Shown in pieces: positions 9,635 through 16,152 of a stretch of 35,000 nucleotides of DNA. Source of the DNA: Candidatus Neomarinimicrobiota bacterium (GTDB lineage Bacteria; Fidelibacterota; JAANXI01). The stretch spans positions 1-35,000 of the forward strand of contig JAIPJS010000027.1 in the NCBI GenBank assembly GCA_021734025.1, given 5' to 3'. Under the pieces are notes generated by a model that saw only the letters and a list, made by a program, of their open reading frames with translations, was not told the DNA's origin and did no database searches. The position numbers were made by a program, and so were the translations under genes. Positions within the stretch are counted from its first letter, which is position 1. Every line of letters starts with the position of its first letter.

Positions 9635-9771
9635 ACGGTAGTTTTAAAGTGTTCAGGTGCTTCCCGGAAGGGACTCCTCCCGGTGTGTGTACTCAAGTTT
9701 TTCTCCACTACTTCTGAAGTCTCCTCTTATCTTTACCCGAACACCCCGAACACCCGAACACAATAACACTT
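9635..9771. repeat. GTGTT-rich imperfect inverted repeat after ctaB
   Basis: Two bases after the ctaB stop lies ACGGTAGTTTTAAAGTGTTC, which matches 16 of 20 positions of the inverted-repeat end found after the DUF420 stop (from 11987). AAGTGTT (9647-9653) is mirrored by AACACTT (9765-9771), and the right side holds iterated CCGAACAC units. It may be a small relative of the 11984-12592 element. No gene or clear promoter is visible in this gap. Confidence 0.45.
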
Positions 9772-9828
9772 CTTAATAAACACAGATGCGGTTAATATTA
9801 TCCCCCCTCTTTATTACATTATAGTGCT

Positions 9829-10791
9829 ATGAATCCAGCCCCTGTTATCCGCGTCTCTCACGTTACCCACCGATATGATACGTTAACAGCATTGGATGAC
9901 GTCTCCTTTACCGTGGACAAAGGTGAAATCTACGGTCTGCTCGGACCGAACGGAGGCGGCAAGAGCACGCTATTCAAGATACTCTCCACAAATATGCTGC
10001 CGTCATCCGGTGAGCTCTCAATGGCAGGCATTGATCTGAAGGAAGAACCAGACGCGGCTCGTTCCCGGTTCGCAGTCATATTTCAGCATCCCAGCCTGGA
10101 TGACAAGCTTTCCGTTTACGAAAATCTGCGTCACCATGGATGGTGCCACGGTCTGAGCGGTGAAAAGTTGAAGGAACAGATCAGGAGATTGCTTGAACAG
10201 CTTGGGTTATCCGATCGCAATGGCGATCGGGTGGAGGATCTGTCCGGAGGGATGCGTCGAAAGACGGAAATTGCCAAGGGATTGCTGACGAAGCCACAGA
10301 TTATCTTCATGGACGAGCCGAGTACCGGACTGGATCCTGGTGCGCGGCGAAATCTTTGGGACATTATCAAAAAATTGAATCAGGAGCAAGGTATTACGTT
10401 TGTGGTAACAACCCATCTCATGGATGAGGCGGAGCACTGCGATTCCATCGGAATTCTTGACCGGGGCGAAATTGTCGTCCGGGGTAAGCCAGAACCCCTC
10501 AAGGCGGAAATCGGCAGCGAACTGGTGGAGATCCAGACGGATCAGTCAGAATCTGTCCGGGATGTACTGCATTCGGAATATGATATCGATAGTGATAGTG
10601 TGGACGGTACAATTCTGTTCGAGCGTGCCGACGGACACAGCCTGATTCCGGAGTTGATGGAAAAACTGTCCGGAAAAATCCAGGGCATTGCTGTCCGCCA
10701 GCCGACGCTGGACGATGTCTTTCTCCACTTCACCGGACACCGGTTTGAAGAGGGGGAAAATCAGTCAGGGGATGTCTCCGATGCAATATAA
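9829..10791 (+). CDS. ABC transporter ATP-binding protein (NatA/DrrA-type)
   Basis: This is the ATPase of a two-gene exporter. The 320-aa protein has Walker A GPNGGGKST (residues 39-47), the ABC signature LSGGMRRK, Walker B IIFMDEPSTGLDP and a switch His in TTHLMDEAEH. A ~90-residue C-terminal extension is usual for the DrrA/NatA class. No Shine-Dalgarno site is visible before ATG 9829. The permease follows with a short overlap. The substrate is unknown. The pair sits between haem O synthase and a CtaM-like gene, so I infer a role in oxidase biogenesis (for example metal or haem-related export); general drug or sodium export cannot be excluded. Confidence 0.93.
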   Translation: MNPAPVIRVSHVTHRYDTLTALDDVSFTVDKGEIYGLLGPNGGGKSTLFKILSTNMLPSSGELSMAGIDLKEEPDAARSRFAVIFQHPSLDDKLSVYENLRHHGWCHGLSGEKLKEQIRRLLEQLGLSDRNGDRVEDLSGGMRRKTEIAKGLLTKPQIIFMDEPSTGLDPGARRNLWDIIKKLNQEQGITFVVTTHLMDEAEHCDSIGILDRGEIVVRGKPEPLKAEIGSELVEIQTDQSESVRDVLHSEYDIDSDSVDGTILFERADGHSLIPELMEKLSGKIQGIAVRQPTLDDVFLHFTGHRFEEGENQSGDVSDAI

Positions 10792-11563
10792 TCAGCAACC
10801 GGGCCTCTGGATGCCGGCATTCTCTCTCTGGTGGCGGGAAATTCTGCGGTTCGTTCGTGACAGGAGCCGATTGTTCGGAGCCCTGGGGCAACCGATACTC
10901 TTCTGGTTCCTGCTGGGTGGCGGACTCGGTGGCATGTTCAAGCTCCCAGCATCCATGGGAGAGATGTCGTACTTGGTATATCTCTACCCCGGCATTCTTG
11001 CACTTATAATTCTGTTCACGGCTATCTTTTCCACTATCTCAATCATTGAAGATCGCAATTCCGGATTTCTACAATCCGTGTTGGTGGCGCCCATTCCCCG
11101 GAGCAGCATCGTTCTTGGCAAAATCGGTGGCGGAACGACCTTGGCAATGATCCAGGCGTTGCTTCTGCTGGTGGCTATCCCGTTTCTTGGAATCCACATT
11201 TCTTTGGTAAACATTCTGCTCCTCGGAGCGGCGTTGATCCTCATGGCGTTTGCACTGACCGGACTGGGCTACCTCATCGCCTGGCGGATGGACTCCACCC
11301 AGGGGTTTCATTCCATTATGAATCTGCTGCTGATTCCCATGTGGCTGCTCTCCGGAGCGTTTTTCCCGGCGGAGGGACTCCCGGCGTGGCTCTCCTGGAT
11401 TATGGTAGTGAATCCGATGACCTATGGTGTGAACTTAATACACGGCATCCTGTATGCCGGAAGCGAGCCTATGATGGCGTCGTGGATTATTACCGCCATA
11501 TTTGCGCTGGGGACATTTCTGGGAGCGGTGGTATTGACAAGGATACGGCAGCAGGGCGACTAA
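10781..11563 (+). CDS. ABC-2 type transporter permease
   Basis: This is the membrane partner of the preceding ATPase, with six transmembrane helices of the ABC-2 family. It shows the conserved sequence GYLIAWRMDSTQGFHSIMN and then the family hallmark LLIPMWLLSGAFFPAEGLP and WLSWIMVVNPMTYGV. An open frame extends back to 10688, but that part is read out of frame within the ATPase gene. I choose ATG 10781 (MQYNQQPG) because AGGGG at 10767-10771 is 9 nt upstream; ATG 10772 is an alternative. Either start overlaps the ATPase 3' end, typical of coupled exporter genes. The protein is 260 aa from this start. Confidence 0.9.
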   Translation: MQYNQQPGLWMPAFSLWWREILRFVRDRSRLFGALGQPILFWFLLGGGLGGMFKLPASMGEMSYLVYLYPGILALIILFTAIFSTISIIEDRNSGFLQSVLVAPIPRSSIVLGKIGGGTTLAMIQALLLLVAIPFLGIHISLVNILLLGAALILMAFALTGLGYLIAWRMDSTQGFHSIMNLLLIPMWLLSGAFFPAEGLPAWLSWIMVVNPMTYGVNLIHGILYAGSEPMMASWIITAIFALGTFLGAVVLTRIRQQGD

Positions 11564-11579
11564 TGAGTGGAGAGTTGTA

Positions 11580-11987
11580 ATGGGTTACGAAAATCTTCCA
11601 GCGGTGAATGCGACGCTGAACGGGATCAGTACCGTACTCCTCACCGTTGGATATATTCTTATCCGGCAGGGGAAATGGCGTGCCCATAAAAAGGTAATGC
11701 TCGCGGCATTCGGGATGTCCGCGCTGTTCCTGATTTCCTATCTTATTTATCACGCTAATGCCGGTTCGACTCCGTTTCCCGGTGAAGGATGGATTCGTCC
11801 CGTCTATTTTACCATCCTGATTAGCCATATTATCCTGGCGGCTGCGATTGTCCCGATGGCACTCATCACACTTTTCAGGGCACTCCGCGAGCGATTTGAC
11901 AAACATCGGAGGATCGCCCGGTGGACGCTGCCGATCTGGCTGTACGTCTCAGTCACCGGCGTGGTGATTTATGTGATGTTGTATTAA
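11580..11987 (+). CDS. DUF420 membrane protein, CtaM-like oxidase maturation factor
   Basis: This 135-aa protein has four transmembrane helices and the DUF420 pattern LPAVNATLNGISTVLL, GKWRAHKKVMLAAF and a late KHRRIARWTLPIWLYVSVTG with VVIYVMLY. In Staphylococcus and Bacillus the family member CtaM (YozB) is needed for active haem A-containing oxidases; I infer the same role here because the gene lies with ctaA, ctaB and two SCO genes. GGAGAG just upstream supports ATG 11580. It starts 16 bp after the permease, so ATPase, permease and DUF420 probably form one operon. Its stop codon lies within the left end of an inverted-repeat element (11984). Confidence 0.88.
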   Translation: MGYENLPAVNATLNGISTVLLTVGYILIRQGKWRAHKKVMLAAFGMSALFLISYLIYHANAGSTPFPGEGWIRPVYFTILISHIILAAAIVPMALITLFRALRERFDKHRRIARWTLPIWLYVSVTGVVIYVMLY

Positions 11988-12093
11988 CGGCAGTGTTAGA
12001 GTGTTTCTGTGTTATAGAGTTATCGTGAAGATTTGCGCTTCTCCATGGTGTGAGAAAGTTTAGATATTGGTTATAGTAGGAGAAAGCGAGGAG

Positions 12094-12219
12094 CAACACA
12101 ACTCACCCTCTTGTTCTCCCTCTCTTCAAAGAGAGGGAGAGACGCGCCTCCAATGCTAAACGGGTTTGTTCTCCCTTCCTCTTCCGAAGAGGAAGGGACC
12201 AAGGGATGGAGTTGTGTTG
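12094..12219. repeat. 126-bp MITE-like unit with two internal palindromes
   Basis: CAACACAACTC (12094-12104) is mirrored exactly at 12209-12219, and pairing extends imperfectly to about 26 bp per end. Inside are two purine/pyrimidine palindromes, CTCCCTCTC..GAGAGGGAG (around 12115-12142) and CCTTCCTCTTCCGAAGAGGAAGG (around 12175-12197). TTGTTCTCCCT occurs in both halves. No clear target-site duplication flanks it. Confidence 0.65.
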
Positions 12220-12435
12220 TTGTCAACCGCCATTGGTGGGATTCTGCGGCAATACCAATTCTCCAAATCCCGCCAGGGATGGCTGAAATACGAAACCGCA
12301 GAATGTCCAATGTCGAAGTGTGCTCACATCATCCATATAGTGGAATTAGGAATTGAAAGTAAGGGTGTACTCTAAAAAGCACATTACCGCTTGGTAATTT
12401 AAGTTGCTAATGAAAAATAAGAAGAATATGAATAG

Positions 12436-12455
12436 CCCCGGCATTTATGCCGGGG
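12436..12455 (+). repeat. GC palindrome preceded by ATGAATAG
   Basis: CCCCGGCATTTATGCCGGGG is a 9-bp perfect stem with a TT loop, preceded by ATGAATAG exactly as at 5791. Shared flank and loop with different, compensating stem bases point to a conserved fold rather than conserved sequence. Confidence 0.7.
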
Positions 12456-12480
12456 TAAATAAGGGTATATAGTAAAAGAG

Positions 12481-12499
12481 AAGGGCTTCAGCCCTTTTT
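12481..12499 (+). terminator. Possible weak intrinsic terminator
   Basis: AAGGGCTTCAGCCCTT forms a 6-7 bp stem with a tiny loop and runs into TTTTT. It resembles a short rho-independent terminator, but it also shares the GGGCTTnAGCCC design of the nearby palindromes. It lies ~490 bp after the DUF420 gene and 170 bp before tig. Confidence 0.4.
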
Positions 12500-12671
12500 A
12501 GAGCAGACTCAAGTAAAGAATGAAGACGTGTGACGGTTGACACCGAACAACTATAACACAGTAACACTCAAACACGTTAACACTGCCGTTAATAACTGAT
12601 TGATCTTGCCTGAGGCCGTCGCTACTTTTTTGATCGTGATAAATTAACTGCATAACTGGGGGATTTGATCC

Positions 12672-14033
12672 TTGAAAGTCAACGTAGAGACGGGCGAAAA
12701 AGATTATGAACGGGTCATGACGGTTGAAGTCCCGTGGGAAGAGATTGAAGATGAGTTTCAGGAGACCTTCCAGGAGTTTCGGAGCGAGCTGGAAATGCCC
12801 GGATTCCGCAAGGGGAAAGTTCCGAAGCAGGTGGTGAAGCAGAAACACGGGCAGCAGATTGAGTATCAGTTCGCCGCCGATGCCATCGACGATTATTACC
12901 GGAAGGCGCTGGACGAGATCGACGATGAGCCGGTGAACCGGGGCACTATTGAGGATCTGGAGTTCTCGGAAGGCCAGCCGCTGACCTTTTCCGCGCGGTT
13001 CGAGGTGGAGCCGGAAGTTGAAATTTTTGAATACAAAGACGGCTTCAAAATTGAGCATACCGCCTACGATTCCACGCCGGCCGATGTGGATCAGGCGCTG
13101 GACGATCTCCGGGAACGACACGCGGAGATGGAAGAAATCGAAGATGGTGCGGAAGAGGGACACCTCGTTCTGGTCGATCTCCAACGTGTGGAACCCGACG
13201 GCACTCCCATCATCGGACAGAAAGTGGAAGATCGATACATCAAACTTGGGGATGGTGTGTTCGGCGGCGATAATCTGGAGCGCCTCCAGGGCGCGAAAAA
13301 GGGTGACACCAGGCGCATCGTCCTCGATGAAGAAGCCACCGAAGGTGAAGTTGAGTACTATGATGCCGATATTAAGAAGGTAGAGGAGCAGAAGCTCCCG
13401 GAACTGGACGACGAGTTCGCGGAGCATGTGCAAGGCGAATCGTCAACGTACGATGAACTGCGGACGGAAATTCAGAAAAATATCCAGTCCCAGTTGGATG
13501 ATGATGCCAATAACCAGCTCCAGCAGAAGATTGCGCACCAGTTCGTGACCAATTCCGAGGTGGAAGTGCCGGAGTCGATGGTTGATAACTACCTGGATAT
13601 GCTCATAGAGGACGTGAAGCGTCAGCGAGAACAGGAAGGGCAGCCTCCGGAAATCGATGAGGAGGCGTTTAAGCAGAACTATCGTACCGATGCCATCTTT
13701 AATCTCAAGTGGCAGCTCATCAAAAAGCAGATAATCGAAGCAGAAGATCTGGAAGTCGAAGAGGAAGCGGTGGAAGCGCGAATCGATGAGGTGCTGGATA
13801 ACTATCCCGAAGAGAATCGGGAGGCGGTAAAGAACCTGTACAAGAATCCGCAATATCGCCAGCGGATTGAGGAAGATTTACTGGACGATGTAGTAATGGA
13901 TCACATCAAATCATTTGTTGAAATTGACGAAACACGAAAGACGACTACCGAAGCACGGCAGGAACAGGAAGCCCGACGGGCAGCAGAGTCCGCGGTAGAT
14001 GAAGCCGGTTCGGTGGCTGAGGAGTTGAAATAA
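12672..14033 (+). CDS. tig: Trigger factor (ribosome-associated chaperone)
   Basis: Trigger factor binds the ribosome exit tunnel and folds nascent chains. The 453-aa protein has the ribosome-binding domain with signature PGFRKGKVPKQVV near residue 45, a PPIase (FKBP-like) domain around residues 155-250, and a helical C-terminal chaperone domain. The start is TTG at 12672, with GGGGG about 9 nt upstream; the family N-terminus (MKV.VE) fits exactly there. The protein is strikingly acidic, with a Glu-rich middle and tail. Its stop is directly followed by the clpP ATG, giving the standard tig-clpP-clpX operon. Confidence 0.95.
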   Translation: MKVNVETGEKDYERVMTVEVPWEEIEDEFQETFQEFRSELEMPGFRKGKVPKQVVKQKHGQQIEYQFAADAIDDYYRKALDEIDDEPVNRGTIEDLEFSEGQPLTFSARFEVEPEVEIFEYKDGFKIEHTAYDSTPADVDQALDDLRERHAEMEEIEDGAEEGHLVLVDLQRVEPDGTPIIGQKVEDRYIKLGDGVFGGDNLERLQGAKKGDTRRIVLDEEATEGEVEYYDADIKKVEEQKLPELDDEFAEHVQGESSTYDELRTEIQKNIQSQLDDDANNQLQQKIAHQFVTNSEVEVPESMVDNYLDMLIEDVKRQREQEGQPPEIDEEAFKQNYRTDAIFNLKWQLIKKQIIEAEDLEVEEEAVEARIDEVLDNYPEENREAVKNLYKNPQYRQRIEEDLLDDVVMDHIKSFVEIDETRKTTTEARQEQEARRAAESAVDEAGSVAEELK

Positions 14034-14639
14034 ATGTACGTACCTATGGTCGTTGAGCAGACCGGGCGCTCGGAACGGGCGTATGACATCTATTCCCGTC
14101 TGCTTAAAGAGAGAATAATTTTTCTGGGATCCCCCATAAACGATAACGTATCGAGCCTGATAATCGCGCAGCTGATCTTTTTGGAAGCTGACGATCCGGA
14201 AAAGGACATCCAGATGTATATCAACACTCCCGGCGGCAGCGTGACGGCTGGCATGGGTATCTACGATACCATGCGTTACATCAAGCCGGATATCGCCACG
14301 ACCTGCGTGGGGCAGGCGGCCAGTATGGGCGCCGTCCTGTTAGCCGCGGGGACCAAAGGAAAGCGGTCGGCGCTCCCTAACAGCCGGGTAATGATTCACC
14401 AGCCGTGGGGCGGTGTAGAAGGTCAGGCGAGTGATATCGAAATCCACGCCAAGGAACTCCTTGGAATGAAGAAGAAACTCAACGGTATTCTGGCGGAATT
14501 GACCGGCCAGGACGTGGACAAGGTGTCCAAAGATACCGATCGTAACTATTTTATGAGCGCTGACGAATCCATGGAATACGGATTGGTCGATAATATCCTG
14601 GAACAGCGGGAGCTCAAAACCGAGAAAGCTGAAGAATAA
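14034..14639 (+). CDS. clpP: ATP-dependent Clp protease proteolytic subunit
   Basis: ClpP forms the 14-subunit peptidase chamber that degrades substrates unfolded by ClpX. The 201-aa product has the usual length and no long propeptide. Catalytic Ser97 lies in [10 protein letters not shown] and His122 in VMIHQPWGG. The third triad position, normally Asp in DRD.FMSA, reads DRNYFMSA, placing Asn171 (codon 14544-14546) there. Listeria ClpP1 is a known Ser-His-Asn example with low intrinsic activity. GAGGAG upstream, within the tig 3' end, supports ATG 14034, which directly abuts the tig stop. clpX follows after 14 nt. Confidence 0.96.
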   Translation: MYVPMVVEQTGRSERAYDIYSRLLKERIIFLGSPINDNVSSLIIAQLIFLEADDPEKDIQMYINTPGGSVTAGMGIYDTMRYIKPDIATTCVGQAASMGAVLLAAGTKGKRSALPNSRVMIHQPWGGVEGQASDIEIHAKELLGMKKKLNGILAELTGQDVDKVSKDTDRNYFMSADESMEYGLVDNILEQRELKTEKAEE

Positions 14640-14653
14640 GGCCCAAGTGACGA

Positions 14654-15907
14654 ATGGATTCCGATAAACCACAAGAGTCTCAAAACGAACATCAGTATTA
14701 CTGCAGCTTTTGCGGACGAAGCGCTTCGGAGGTCGAAACGTTGGTCTCCGGCCCCGACGTATATATCTGTGAGCATTGCGTGCTGCATGCCATCGATATT
14801 ATCAAGGATGATCTGAAGTCCACCAGCGTAAAGGGCCGCGTCGGGATGCCGACACCCCAGCAGATTAAGCAGGAGCTGGATCAGTATGTGATTGGCCAGG
14901 AAAACGCCAAACGGTCGATCTCCGTGGCGGTCTACAACCACTATAAGCGTATCCAGAACTACACGCCGTTCGACGAGGTGGAGCTGGAGAAGAGTAACAT
15001 TCTGATGGTCGGCCCCACCGGGACTGGGAAGACACTCATCGCCCAGACGCTGGCGCGATTCCTGGAAGTTCCGTTCGCCATCGCGGATGCCACGGTGCTG
15101 ACCGAGGCAGGTTATGTCGGGGAGGATGTGGAGAACATTCTTGTGCGGCTGTTGCAGTCTGCCGACTACGATGTCAAGAAGGCCGAGCGCGGGATTATCT
15201 ACATTGACGAAGTGGACAAGATCGCCCGGAAGGACGCCAATGCTTCAATTACCAGGGATGTTTCTGGGGAGGGTGTCCAGCAGGCGCTGCTAAAGATGCT
15301 GGAGGGTACCACCGCCAGCGTACCGCCAAAAGGCGGACGGAAGCATCCGGAGCAGCACCTTATCAATATTGATACCCGGAACATCTTGTTCATCTGCGGC
15401 GGCGCATTTGACCATCTGGACGATATTGTCCGGCGACGCATCGGGAAGAAGTCCATGGGCTTTGACGTGGATATGGAAAACCCGGGACAGATTGAAATCT
15501 CCGAATTGCTGGCCAATGTGGAACCGGCGGATCTGCTTCAGTACGGTTTTATCCCGGAATTGGTCGGACGTCTGCCCATCGTGGCATCTCTGGAAGAACT
15601 CAGCAAGGATGCCCTGATGACCATCCTACAGCAGCCGAAAAATGCCTTGGTCAAACAGTATAAAAAGCTGTTTGAGATGGACGGGATCGAGCTCTCCTTC
15701 GAGGAGGATGCCCTGGAAGCCATCGTGGAGAAGTCCATGAAGCGTAAAACCGGCGCACGGGCTCTGCGGTCAGTGCTGGAAAACGTGATGCTGGATATCA
15801 TGTACGATCTGCCGGATCGGCAGGATGTCGGCACCTGTGTAATCACAAAAGAGGTCGTCGAAGGGAAGGCTACACCGGAACTCATTCCAATGCGCAAGGG
15901 CGCGTAA
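14654..15907 (+). CDS. clpX: Clp protease ATP-binding subunit ClpX
   Basis: ClpX is the hexameric AAA+ unfoldase that feeds ClpP. The 417-aa protein begins with a C4 zinc finger (C17, C20, C39, C42). It has Walker A GPTGTGKT at residues 120-127, the pore loop GYVGED, Walker [13 protein letters not shown], the GRLPIVASL segment and sensor 2 [10 protein letters not shown]. The ClpP-docking loop reads MGF (in [12 protein letters not shown]) where IGF/LGF is common. Length and domain order match the family. It is the last gene of tig-clpP-clpX; the upstream ribosome site is weak. A 245-bp gap with regulatory-looking repeats follows. Confidence 0.97.
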   Translation: MDSDKPQESQNEHQYYCSFCGRSASEVETLVSGPDVYICEHCVLHAIDIIKDDLKSTSVKGRVGMPTPQQIKQELDQYVIGQENAKRSISVAVYNHYKRIQNYTPFDEVELEKSNILMVGPTGTGKTLIAQTLARFLEVPFAIADATVLTEAGYVGEDVENILVRLLQSADYDVKKAERGIIYIDEVDKIARKDANASITRDVSGEGVQQALLKMLEGTTASVPPKGGRKHPEQHLINIDTRNILFICGGAFDHLDDIVRRRIGKKSMGFDVDMENPGQIEISELLANVEPADLLQYGFIPELVGRLPIVASLEELSKDALMTILQQPKNALVKQYKKLFEMDGIELSFEEDALEAIVEKSMKRKTGARALRSVLENVMLDIMYDLPDRQDVGTCVITKEVVEGKATPELIPMRKGA

Positions 15908-15945
15908 TCCACGTTTTGTTGCCAATAGTGTTAGTAAAACACCAT

Positions 15946-15991
15946 TAGTATATCCTACAAAACGCTTGTAGTATATCTTACAAAACGCTTG
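15946..15991 (+). repeat. Tandem duplicate of a 23-bp sequence upstream of the surface operon
   Basis: TAGTATATCCTACAAAACG plus CTTG (15946-15968) is immediately repeated with one base change (C to T) at 15969-15991. The second copy ends inside the -35 box of the promoter described at 15989. The position suggests paired binding sites for a regulator or a promoter duplication. Confidence 0.7.
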
Positions 15992-16017
15992 ACTTACGTA
16001 TCCAACCCTATTAAAAT
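15989..16017 (+). promoter_or_regulatory. Sigma70-like promoter for the receptor-led surface operon
   Basis: TTGACT (15989-15994) and TAAAAT (16012-16017) are each one mismatch from consensus and are separated by 17 bp. Transcription would begin near 16024, giving a leader of about 130 nt before the ATG at 16153. It is the only clear promoter of this type I found in the window. Confidence 0.55.
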
Positions 16018-16054
16018 CTGCGTATCTGATTGATGCTCTGATTGCGTAAAATTG

Positions 16055-16117
16055 CAAATAAAAATACGAACATTCGTTTGCGGATGAACTCGCAAATATT
16101 TTTATTTGTGAGTTCAT
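16055..16117 (+). promoter_or_regulatory. Leader with two mutually exclusive hairpins
   Basis: ATGAACTCGCAAATA (16084-16098) pairs with TATTTGTGAGTTCAT (16103-16117) over 15 bp, with one G-U pair and a TTTT loop. Alternatively, CAAATAAAAATA (16055-16066) pairs perfectly with TATTTTTATTTG (16097-16108), which would break the first hairpin. Both lie between the promoter and the ribosome site at 16141. This has the logic of an attenuator or RNA switch; function is inferred. Confidence 0.45.
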
Positions 16118-16152
16118 TTATATTTTGTATCAAATCCATTGGGGAGGAGAAA

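Larger units (their letters stand above)
11984..12592. repeat. 609-bp stretch bounded by 15-bp perfect inverted repeats
   Basis: TTAACGGCAGTGTTA (11984-11998) recurs as its exact reverse complement at 12578-12592. The match continues inward with gaps for about 40 bases (GTGTTT, then CTGTGTTATAG). The left end overlaps the TAA of the DUF420 gene. No gene is visible inside; the contents are a nested 126-bp inverted-repeat unit (12094-12219) and two short palindromes. This is the whole gap between DUF420 and trigger factor apart from the last 79 bp. It could be a non-autonomous transposable unit or a structured intergenic repeat. Confidence 0.65.

Noticed and set aside
12498-13433. 311-aa open frame opposite the trigger factor gene
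   Set aside because: It is a shadow of the acidic tig coding sequence (GAG/GAA codons read as CTC/TTC); tig has clear domains and operon context.
15845-15907. Frameshift or truncation at the ClpX C-terminus
   Set aside because: Length and sensor-2 motif match the family, and the short C-terminal tail is within normal variation.
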